Shown here: piece by piece, positions 6,470 to 11,216 of the stretch | Position numbering within the stretch: position 1 is the first letter of the stretch | Layout: each line of letters starts with the position of its first letter | Source: Candidatus Spyradosoma merdigallinarum | GTDB taxonomy: Bacteria; Verrucomicrobiota; Verrucomicrobiia; Opitutales; UBA953 | Direction of reading: 5' to 3' | Assembly: GCA_018713755.1 (NCBI GenBank) | Contig: DVOG01000133.1 | Location: forward strand, 1 to 11,257 | DNA length: 11,257 nt | The notes under the pieces: generated by a model | Database searches by the model: none | The model's input: only the letters and a program-made list of their open reading frames with translations | What the model was told of the DNA's origin: nothing | Program-made: the position numbers and the translations under genes

Positions 6470-7148
6470 CGCTGAGAAAGAAAAACGCCGTCGCCGCCCC
6501 GCGCACGAGCGGGCCGAACACGGCGAAGAAAATCGGATTCCCCGGCGGGAGATTCAGCGCGAGCAGCAGAATCCACCAGGCGTTGCGCGCGATTTTCGCG
6601 AACGTTTCCTCGCTCATCCCGACGGCGTGGCGCAGCACGCGGGAACCGTCGAGCGGCGGCAGCGGAATCAGGTTGAAAATCGCCAGCCCGGCGTTCATCC
6701 CGACGAACATGGCGAGAAAGGGAAACGTCGTCGGCGGAAGCTGCAGCGTTCCCGAAGCGCCGAACGCGATCCCCAGCAGCACGGCGCCGAAGAGCGCGAG
6801 CAGCAGATTCATCGCAGGCCCGGAAAGCGTGATCAGGATGTCGTCCGCGCGACGCGTCTTCGCGTTAGGGAGCGAAATCTGAACCGGCTTTCCCCAGCCG
6901 ATCAGCGCGACCGGGAACGAACCGAAAAGCGCCGGCAGAAAAATCATCAGCCCGGGAATCAGAAACGTTCCCAACGGATCCGCGTGCGCGAGCGGATTGA
7001 GCGTGACGCGCCCCTGCGCGCGCGGGAGCGGGTCTCCGCGCCGGTCCGCGGTCCACGCGTGCCCGAACTCGTGCAGCGCGACGCACAGCACGAGCACGAT
7101 GAATTGCAGCGCCGCCCAGTGCAGCCCTCGCAGAAGATCTTCGTTCAT
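6447..7148 (-). CDS. Site-2 protease family (M50) membrane zinc peptidase
   Basis: This is an intramembrane zinc metallopeptidase of the S2P/M50 class, the compact SpoIVFB/Rip-like type without a PDZ domain. The 233-residue product is mostly membrane segments (about 10-28, 62-82, 104-130, 141-162, 189-199 and 206-226). The zinc-binding HEFGH motif is at 26-30. Family landmarks follow: NPLAHADPLGT (51-61), GWGKPV (84-89), LSGPAMNLLLA (108-118) and FNLIPLPPLDGSRVL (158-172), in which Asp167 is the expected third zinc ligand. Such proteases cut membrane-anchored substrates, but the substrate here is unknown. The ATG at 7148 overlaps the stop of the TPR gene (ATGA). A Shine-Dalgarno-like AAGGA lies about eight bases upstream, one of the few in the window. 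It is last in the queD-queE-TPR-M50 unit and convergent with thiL. Both TPR protein and protease act at or beyond the membrane, but a joint role is only a guess. Confidence 0.88.
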   Translation of the reverse strand: MNEDLLRGLHWAALQFIVLVLCVALHEFGHAWTADRRGDPLPRAQGRVTLNPLAHADPLGTFLIPGLMIFLPALFGSFPVALIGWGKPVQISLPNAKTRRADDILITLSGPAMNLLLALFGAVLLGIAFGASGTLQLPPTTFPFLAMFVGMNAGLAIFNLIPLPPLDGSRVLRHAVGMSEETFAKIARNAWWILLLALNLPPGNPIFFAVFGPLVRGAATAFFFLSEKIAGLF

Positions 7149-8065
7149 GGCAAATTCCTTTTCTCGGAGATGATTTCAAAAACTTCCCTGCGGGAACGCT
7201 CCAGCGCGGGAACGCCCGCCGCGTCGCCGCGCAGCAGCGCCTCCGCCTCGTCGAGCCGCCCGAGCTCCGCCAGCGCGCGCGCGCGGTGAAGCGCGACGGA
7301 CGCGCGCAGCAGGCCGCCGGCGGGAGCGCCGTTTTTTTCCGCCAGCGCGCCGACGGCGTTCCAGGCGGAAAGCGCGGCGTTCCAGTCCGGATTCTCCGCG
7401 TCGTAAAACGCCTGCGCGAAACGCGCGCGCGCGTCGACGTCGGCGGGAGCGACGGCGCAGGCGGCGCGAAATTCGCCCAGCATCGCCGCGTCGAGCGCCG
7501 CGCGCGACGAAAAGATTCCCTTTTCAAGCAGAACCTCGCGGAAATCCGTCAGATATTCGCCGAAGCCCAAGTGGAAATCCGCCGCGTCGGGCGCCGTTCT
7601 CACGGCGGCGGAAAAGCGCGGGAACGCCTTTTCCGGGCTTTTTCCGGCGGCGAGAATTTCGCCGAGCAGAAACTGCGCGGCGGAGAAGTCCGGATCGATT
7701 TTTTCCGCGCGCAGCAGCAATTCCTCCGCGCGCGCGGTCTCGCCGCCGTCGCGCAGAAATTCCGCGAAGCAAAACAGCGCGGGAGCGGATTCCGGGAAGC
7801 GGGCAAGCAGCGTTTCGAAGCGCGAGGCGATGTCGGACGCGCGGCGGGAACGCTCGTTTTCCGAAAGCGTCTCCGCCTCGGCGTAAAACGCCGCGCGGCG
7901 GGCGAGCACGTCGCGCAAACCGTCCTTCAGCATGAGGCGTTCCCGGGCGGCGGCGATTTCCGCGACGGCGACGTCGGACCCGGGAGAAGGCGCGCCGTCC
8001 TCCGCGGCGGGAACGGAAACGGCGCCGGCGGCGAGAAAAAGGAGCGGCGGGAAAAACGATTTCAT
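7145..8065 (-). CDS. Exported tetratricopeptide-repeat protein, function unknown
   Basis: The 306-residue product begins with a signal peptide (MKSFFPPLLFLAAGAVSVPA, likely cut near residue 20-21) with no lipobox Cys, so it is probably periplasmic. The mature part is helical with tetratricopeptide-like repeats: about 92-125 (PESAPALFCFAEFL.DGGETARAEELLLRAEKIDP), 126-160 (FSAAQFLLGEILAAGKSPEKAFPRF) and 252-285 (HRARALAELGRLDEAEALLRG), with less regular helices between. TPR domains hold protein partners; no catalytic motif is seen. The ATG at 8065 overlaps the queE stop (ATGA) and the stop overlaps the M50 start in the same way, so it is tightly coupled on both sides. A much longer frame upstream is shadow sequence over queE. 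Copies of the iterated word occur six times, five of them with CGTTCCC in the sense strand, read in different frames as Val-Pro, Phe-Pro or Arg-Ser-Arg. Confidence 0.8.
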   Translation of the reverse strand: MKSFFPPLLFLAAGAVSVPAAEDGAPSPGSDVAVAEIAAARERLMLKDGLRDVLARRAAFYAEAETLSENERSRRASDIASRFETLLARFPESAPALFCFAEFLRDGGETARAEELLLRAEKIDPDFSAAQFLLGEILAAGKSPEKAFPRFSAAVRTAPDAADFHLGFGEYLTDFREVLLEKGIFSSRAALDAAMLGEFRAACAVAPADVDARARFAQAFYDAENPDWNAALSAWNAVGALAEKNGAPAGGLLRASVALHRARALAELGRLDEAEALLRGDAAGVPALERSRREVFEIISEKRNLP

Positions 8066-8748
8066 CGCACGGCGTAGAGTTTGTGCAGCTGCCAGCCCGC
8101 GCGGAACGGAAATCCGCGCGCGCGAACCTGTGCGGAAATCGCGTCGAGCACGGCGGAATTTTCCCGCTGCGACCATTCCGGATGCAGCCAAATCGGCGCA
8201 TCGGGCGCGACGCGTTCCCGCGCGATTTTCTCCGACCAAAACGCGATGTCCTCCGGCCGCGAGACGATGATTTTCAGCTCCGACGCGCGCGCCCAATTTT
8301 CCGCGAGCGGGAGGCGCGCCGTTTTCGGGCTGAGCGCGATCCAGTCGAAATCTCCGCGAATCGGGAACGCGCCGCTGGTTTCCAGATGAACCCGCAGACC
8401 GCGGGAACGCAACGCGGCGCAAAGCGGCGAAAGGTCGCGGATCGCGGGTTCGCCGCCCGTGACGACGACGAAGTCCGGGCGCGCGGCGGCGGCTTCCGCG
8501 GCGAGCGTTTCCGCGGAAAGATTTTCGAGGGAGGCCGGCGGAACGTCTCCCCACGTTCCCGCGGAATCGCACCACGCGCAGCGGATCGGGCAGCCGAAAA
8601 GCCGAATGAAAAACGCCGAGCGCCCGGCGTGCGCGCCCTCGCCCTGCCAGCTGTGAAAACGCTCGAACACGGGATAGACGCCCGCGTTCCCCGCGCGCGT
8701 TCCCGTCTCGGATTTTTTCGGCGGCGCTGAATTATTTTTATTTTTCAA
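8062..8748 (-). CDS. queE: 7-carboxy-7-deazaguanine synthase (radical SAM)
   Basis: QueE rearranges 6-carboxytetrahydropterin, the QueD product, to 7-carboxy-7-deazaguanine, the second dedicated step toward queuosine. The 228-residue product has FHSWQGEGAHAGRSAFFIRL (31-50), typical of QueE, then CPIRCAWCD (53-61) with the Cys53, Cys57, Cys60 cluster binding the 4Fe-4S centre. TGGEP (97-101) binds SAM; ETSGAFP (123-129), ALSPK (138-142), ELKIIV (157-162) and the C-terminal WQLHK (219-223) also fit the family. The residue after the cluster Asp is Ser62, where many QueE have Thr; a hydroxyl is still available. The only plausible start is a TTG at 8748, which puts the start inside the end of queD (11-base overlap). 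No ATG or GTG lies between it and the conserved FHSWQGEG. The upstream sequence has no Shine-Dalgarno, so translation is probably coupled to queD. The stop overlaps the TPR start. Confidence 0.93.
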   Translation of the reverse strand: MKNKNNSAPPKKSETGTRAGNAGVYPVFERFHSWQGEGAHAGRSAFFIRLFGCPIRCAWCDSAGTWGDVPPASLENLSAETLAAEAAAARPDFVVVTGGEPAIRDLSPLCAALRSRGLRVHLETSGAFPIRGDFDWIALSPKTARLPLAENWARASELKIIVSRPEDIAFWSEKIARERVAPDAPIWLHPEWSQRENSAVLDAISAQVRARGFPFRAGWQLHKLYAVR

Positions 8749-9166
8749 AATACGCGAAATTTTTGCTGTCTTCCCCGACTTTGATCGATTTGAGCCGCGC
8801 GCGGTTCGCGGATTCCTTGCGCACGAGAGCGTCGAAAACGTCGAACAGATGCGTCGCCAGCCCTTCCGCGGAACAATTGTCGAGGATGTAAGGCTTGAAC
8901 AGGTGCGGGAACGCCGCGAGCATCTTCAGCCCTTCCGCGTCGGATTTCGCGAAGAGGCACGCGTGGTCGAGATGTTCGGAAATCCACTGGCTGATGAATT
9001 TGATGCCGCCGAAATCGATGACGAAGCCGAGATGGTCCAGCTCCTCGCACGCGAACGTCAGCGTCAGCGACCAATTGTGCCCGTGCACGAACGAACAATG
9101 CCCCGGGTGCCGATGCTGAACGTGCCCCATCGGGATGTCCGTGTAAATTTTCTCGCAGGTATGCAT
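8738..9166 (-). CDS. queD: 6-carboxytetrahydropterin synthase (QueD/PTPS family)
   Basis: QueD converts dihydroneopterin triphosphate to 6-carboxy-5,6,7,8-tetrahydropterin, opening the deazaguanine (queuosine) pathway. The 142-residue product belongs to the PTPS/QueD fold. Zinc ligands are likely one His of HVQHRH (15-20) plus His28 and His30 in VHGHNW (27-32). Cys24 stands at the catalytic cysteine position, LDHACL (66-71) supplies the catalytic Asp-His pair, and CSAEGLA (98-104) holds the pterin-anchoring Glu. The ATG at 9166 gives MHTCEKIYTDIPMGH, which fits related proteins. It has no Shine-Dalgarno and lies just behind a promoter-like sequence, so its leader would be very short. It is first of four overlapping genes and is followed by queE, the next enzyme of the pathway, which supports QueD over a eukaryote-type PTPS. 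Confidence 0.92.
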   Translation of the reverse strand: MHTCEKIYTDIPMGHVQHRHPGHCSFVHGHNWSLTLTFACEELDHLGFVIDFGGIKFISQWISEHLDHACLFAKSDAEGLKMLAAFPHLFKPYILDNCSAEGLATHLFDVFDALVRKESANRARLKSIKVGEDSKNFAYFEK

Positions 9167-9178
9167 AAAACGGGAAAA

Positions 9179-9206
9179 AGTATGACGAAGCGTCCGCGCC
9201 TTGCAA
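9179..9206 (-). promoter_or_regulatory. Candidate promoter of the queD operon
   Basis: On the minus strand TTGCAA (plus 9201-9206) and CATACT (plus 9179-9184) lie 16 bases apart, a fair match to sigma70 -35 and -10 boxes. Only 12 bases lie between the -10 and the queD ATG, so transcription would start about five or six bases before the start codon, giving a nearly leaderless message. It lies just downstream of the terminator of the preceding lipoprotein gene, where a new promoter is expected. Confidence 0.45.
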
Positions 9207-9225
9207 ACAAGAATCGACGCGCGAG

Positions 9226-9310
9226 TTCCCGCGGGAAAAGCGGCCGCAAAAAAAAAACGAAAGCTCCTTCGGACTTTGGAGCCGAAGGAGCTTTCGCGTT
9301 CCCGCGGGAA
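9226..9310. repeat. Two copies of a 12-base perfect palindrome flanking the terminator
   Basis: TTCCCGCGGGAA occurs at 9226-9237 and again at 9299-9310, one on each side of the terminator hairpin, each next to an A-rich run. A third copy is inside miaA at 1386-1397. Each palindrome looks like two inverted halves of the iterated GCGGGAA word joined back to back. The arrangement could be a protein-binding site or a by-product of how common the word is. Confidence 0.6.
9248..9296 (-). terminator. Strong intrinsic terminator after the first lipoprotein gene
   Basis: A perfect 15-base-pair inverted repeat, CGAAAGCTCCTTCGG (9258-9272) and CCGAAGGAGCTTTCG (9282-9296), surrounds a nine-base loop. 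On the minus strand it is followed directly by ten T residues (plus 9257-9248). It begins about 35 bases past the stop of the lipoprotein gene and insulates queD from it. This is the clearest terminator in the window. Confidence 0.9.
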
Positions 9311-9331
9311 AAAGCGGGAAGCCCGAAGGCG

Positions 9332-10069
9332 TCATTTGCCGTAGCGCTCGCGAATTTCGCGCTCAAGCTCGGCGCAAGCTTTCTGGAAATCTCTTTCGGA
9401 AAGCGAACCGTTCTGCCGCTGCTGCGAAAGCGAGGCGATGTCGCGCTCGATGTCTTTCAGCGTGCGCGTCGGATCCAGCGCCGGGGCGACGGGTTCCGCC
9501 GGAGTTTCCGGAGCGGGCGCGGCGGCGGGCTCAGGAGCAGGCTCCGGAGCGGGAGCGGGTTCGGGCGCGGGAGCAGGCTCCGGCGCAGGTGCGGGAGCGG
9601 GAGCAGGCGCGGGAACGACTTCTTCCGCCGCGACGACCGCGACCGTTTCCTTCGCGGGAGCGGGCTCGGGAGCCGGCGCGGGTTCAGGCGCAGGCGCGGG
9701 AACGACCTCTTCCGCCGCGACGACGACGGCCTCCGCGGGAGCCGCGCTCCCGGCGACCGGGATCAGATTCGGCACGGGATAATCGTCCGCAAAAGAGCAA
9801 AGCCCGTCGCGATCCACCCAGGATTCAATCTGCGCATCCTCGGACTGATAGCCGTCCTTGGAGAAAACGACCGCGTGGACGCGCGGCGTCGTCGTGCGGC
9901 GCACCGTGTAGCTCACCGGCGCGACGCCGAGATCCTTCCCGTCGATGCTGACGGAAACGCCTTCCTGTTCCGCGGAGCCCGGAACGAAACTGATGGTCTG
10001 CGTGGTAGCCGTGCACCCGGCGAACGCGGCGCAAAGCAGGGCAAGTGTGAGGCTGGGGAATAATTTCAT
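9332..10069 (-). CDS. Lipoprotein with PEGA-like domain and Ala-Pro-Glu repeat
   Basis: The 245-residue product starts with a lipoprotein signal (MKLFPSLTLALLCAAFAGC, acylated Cys at 19). Residues about 35-80 (GVSVSIDGKDLGVAPVSYTV then VHAVVFSKDGYQSED) look like a PEGA domain, a small beta fold found in surface and envelope proteins. Residues 113-192 are a low-complexity stretch of Ala-Pro-Glu-Pro repeats, with the block AAEEVVPAPAP duplicated 29 residues apart. Such stretches can span the periplasm or peptidoglycan. The tail (201-245, TLKDIERDIASLSQQRQNGSLSERDFQKA) resembles a short SHOCT-like helical hairpin. The function is unknown; an envelope role is inferred. The ATG at 10069 has no Shine-Dalgarno. 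A promoter-like sequence lies just upstream and a strong terminator downstream, so it is probably its own transcript. The neighbouring gene upstream encodes a protein of the same plan. Confidence 0.82.
   Translation of the reverse strand: MKLFPSLTLALLCAAFAGCTATTQTISFVPGSAEQEGVSVSIDGKDLGVAPVSYTVRRTTTPRVHAVVFSKDGYQSEDAQIESWVDRDGLCSFADDYPVPNLIPVAGSAAPAEAVVVAAEEVVPAPAPEPAPAPEPAPAKETVAVVAAEEVVPAPAPAPAPAPEPAPAPEPAPAPEPAPEPAAAPAPETPAEPVAPALDPTRTLKDIERDIASLSQQRQNGSLSERDFQKACAELEREIRERYGK
9494..9733 (-). repeat. Low-complexity Ala-Pro-Glu coding repeat with an 87-base duplication
   Basis: This part of the lipoprotein gene is a degenerate tandem array of six-base units (Ala-Pro and Glu-Pro codon pairs; plus-strand words such as GGAGCG, GGCGCG and GGTTCG). 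Within it 34 bases at 9604-9637 recur at 9691-9724 with one mismatch, exactly 87 bases (29 codons) apart. The offset is a multiple of three, so the duplication keeps the frame. Both copies contain the iterated word. Length variation between strains by slippage is likely. Confidence 0.8.
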
Positions 10070-10099
10070 TGTCGGATAGTTTTCGTGATTGAAAGCCTT

Positions 10100-10128
10100 A
10101 CGATAAAAGCCTTTTTCTCTTTTCTCAA
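10100..10128 (-). promoter_or_regulatory. Candidate promoter of the first lipoprotein gene
   Basis: On the minus strand TTGAGA (plus 10123-10128), a 17-base spacer and TATCGT (plus 10100-10105) form a reasonable sigma70-like promoter in an A+T-rich stretch that stands out from the GC-rich surroundings. The expected transcription start is about 24 bases before the ATG at 10069. It begins 28 bases past the stop of the upstream lipoprotein gene. Confidence 0.5.
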
Positions 10129-10155
10129 CTCAAAATTTGCAAAAGCGCCCGCGCG

Positions 10156-10818
10156 TCATCCTTCCGGATTTTCGTAAGTGTCCAGCCGCGGCGCTTTCAG
10201 CAGACGCTTTTCGTTGTAGGCCGCGTCGAGCTTTTCGTGGAGCGCCCGGTATTCGTCCTCCGTGATTTTCCCGCGCAGCAGCAGGTCTTTCAGCGCTTTT
10301 TCCTGCAGACGGAAATCCGTGAAATTCGCCGGCTTCGGCGAACGCGCGAACTCCGCCGCGGCAGGCGAAACGCCGCCCTGCGCGGAAGCGTTTTCCGCGC
10401 TCTTCGCGGGAACGCCCTCGCCTCCCGGCTCCGTCTGCGGCGCGTCCGCCGCCTGCTGTTCCCGCAGGCGCCGTTCCCGCGCGGCGAGCGCCTCCGGCGT
10501 GATTTTCGTCAGCTCGACGATCACGCTGTCCGGCAAATCCGGCGCCCCTTCCTCCGCGCCGGACGGCTCGATGCGGCGGTTCTCGTCGAAATAGCCGGGC
10601 TTGGAAAAGCGCACTTCGTAGGAAAGCGAGCGGGAAAGGCGCGCCGTGCGCGGCGTCAGCCCGCAGTTTTCGCCGTTGATGAAAAGCGTCGCGCGGTCCG
10701 GCGTCGAAGCGAAGTCCACGGTTTTCCAAACTTCGTCGTTGTAGGAGCGGCAGCCGCCGGCGAAAAGCAAAGTCGCGCAGAAAACGGCGGCGGAAAATTT
10801 CAGAGGGATTTTTTTCAT
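10156..10818 (-). CDS. Lipoprotein with PEGA-like domain and SHOCT-like tail
   Basis: The 220-residue product begins with a signal peptide and a lipobox-like AGGC (Cys at 23, after KFSAAVFCATLLF). Residues about 32-82 fit a PEGA domain: VDFASTPDRATLFINGENCG, then TPRTARLSRSLSYEVRF and SKPGYFDENRRI. A charged, Ala- and Glu-rich linker (105-160) follows. The C-terminal 166-205 (FTDFRLQEKALKDLL, then LRGKITEDEYRALHEKLD) looks like a SHOCT-like helical pair. The architecture matches the next gene downstream, although the sequences have diverged, so the two are probably ancient paralogues. The frame is open further upstream to 10872, but the ATG at 10818 is chosen because it starts a proper signal peptide. 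It is divergent from the tRNA genes. No clear terminator is seen after the stop. The function is unknown; an envelope location is inferred. Confidence 0.78.
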   Translation of the reverse strand: MKKIPLKFSAAVFCATLLFAGGCRSYNDEVWKTVDFASTPDRATLFINGENCGLTPRTARLSRSLSYEVRFSKPGYFDENRRIEPSGAEEGAPDLPDSVIVELTKITPEALAARERRLREQQAADAPQTEPGGEGVPAKSAENASAQGGVSPAAAEFARSPKPANFTDFRLQEKALKDLLLRGKITEDEYRALHEKLDAAYNEKRLLKAPRLDTYENPEG

Positions 10819-10838
10819 AGCGCGGAGAAAATTAAGTG

Positions 10839-10867
10839 TTGACAGAAAAGCAGAAAACCAGGATATT
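10839..10867 (+). promoter_or_regulatory. Promoter of the tRNA-Thr / tRNA-Gln unit
   Basis: A consensus -35 box TTGACA (10839-10844), a 17-base spacer and GATATT (10862-10867) form a good sigma70-type promoter in an A+T-rich patch. An alternative -10, TATTTT at 10864-10869, would give a 19-base spacer. The start of transcription would be near 10874, about 29 bases before the tRNA-Thr gene. It shares the gap at 10819-10902 with the divergent lipoprotein gene. Confidence 0.65.
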
Positions 10868-10902
10868 TTCAACTTACTTTTTCGGTCAGTCAGCCGAGAC
10901 CC

Positions 10903-10978
10903 GCCGGCATAGCACAGTTGGCAGTGCAGCCGCCTTGTAAGCGGCAGGTCGTCAGTTCAAGTCTGACTGCCGGCTCCA
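10903..10978 (+). tRNA. tRNA-Thr (anticodon UGU)
   Basis: A full cloverleaf can be drawn: acceptor GCCGGCA (10903-10909) with TGCCGGC (10968-10974), D arm GCAC/GTGC, anticodon stem GCCGC/GCGGC with loop CTTGTAA and anticodon TGT at 10936-10938, variable loop AGGTC, T arm GTCAG-TTCAAGT-CTGAC. The discriminator base is T and the 3' CCA is encoded. The anticodon reads ACA and other threonine codons by wobble. A T-rich run follows it directly, before the next tRNA. Confidence 0.95.
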
Positions 10979-10989
10979 GTTCTTTTTTT

Positions 10990-11064
10990 TGCCCGATAGT
11001 GTAACGGTCAGCACTAATGACTCTGACTCATTCAGTCCAGGTTCGAATCCTGGTCGGGCAACCA
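10990..11064 (+). tRNA. tRNA-Gln (anticodon CUG)
   Basis: A full cloverleaf can be drawn: acceptor TGCCCGA (10990-10996) with TCGGGCA (11054-11060), a three-pair D stem GTG/CAC, anticodon stem AATGA/TCATT with loop CTCTGAC and anticodon CTG at 11023-11025, variable loop CAGT, T arm CCAGG-TTCGAAT-CCTGG. The discriminator is A and CCA is encoded. The first pair is U1-A72, the pair used by the GatCAB amidotransferase to recognise tRNA-Gln in bacteria that make Gln-tRNA indirectly; whether this organism does so cannot be seen here. It reads CAG, so a second tRNA-Gln(UUG) should exist elsewhere. Confidence 0.94.
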
Positions 11065-11070
11065 TTTCGG

Positions 11071-11105
11071 GAATCCCGCGCGAAAGTGTTCTCTGCGCGG
11101 GATTC
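11071..11105 (+). terminator. Hairpin just after tRNA-Gln, possible terminator or processing signal
   Basis: A perfect 11-base-pair inverted repeat, GAATCCCGCGC (11071-11081) and GCGCGGGATTC (11095-11105), surrounds a 13-base loop six bases after the CCA end of tRNA-Gln. No T-run follows, so it is not a classic intrinsic terminator. It could protect the 3' end or help processing. Confidence 0.45.
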
Positions 11106-11170
11106 TCAGCGTTTAAGCGAACGGGAACGCCGCGCCGCGATTTTTCCTGCGCGAGCGAAAAAAAATCTTT

Positions 11171-11214
11171 GCGTTCCCGCCGAAACGGGAAAAAACTTCG
11201 CGGACGCTTTTTTT
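11171..11214 (+). terminator. Possible intrinsic terminator of the tRNA unit
   Basis: GCGTTC (11171-11176) can pair with GGACGC (11202-11207, one G-U pair), followed by seven T residues (11208-11214). Inside or competing with it is a TTCCCG/CGGGAA hairpin (11174-11179 with 11186-11191) made from the iterated word. The outer stem is short and the loop large, so the call is tentative. It lies just before the start codon at 11217. Confidence 0.3.
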
Positions 11215-11216
11215 GC

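Larger units (their letters stand above)
294..11178. repeat. Highly iterated word GGGAACG / CGTTCCC, about 62 dispersed copies
   Basis: A hand count finds about 39 copies of GGGAACG and 23 of CGTTCCC on the plus strand, from 294 to 11178. Most are extended to GCGGGAACG or GCGGGAACGC. With bases at about 63% G+C, two or three copies would be expected on the two strands together. Copies lie in almost every gene and in several gaps, on sense and antisense strands and in all frames. A one-base variant, GGGAGCG, is also frequent (about a dozen on the plus strand). The count was made by eye and may be off by a few. Confidence 0.85.

Noticed and set aside
8066..8575. N-terminal extension of the TPR protein over queE
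   Set aside because: The frame is open, but the added sequence is Arg- and Gly-rich and would bury the signal peptide that starts at the ATG at 8065.
9438..9782. Plus-strand frame rich in Gly, Ala and Ser
   Set aside because: It is the mirror of the Ala-Pro-Glu repeat on the other strand and has no features of its own.
294..11178. The iterated word as a CRISPR or classical repeat array
   Set aside because: Copies are irregularly spaced, only 7-10 bases long, and mostly inside genes, so they do not form an array.
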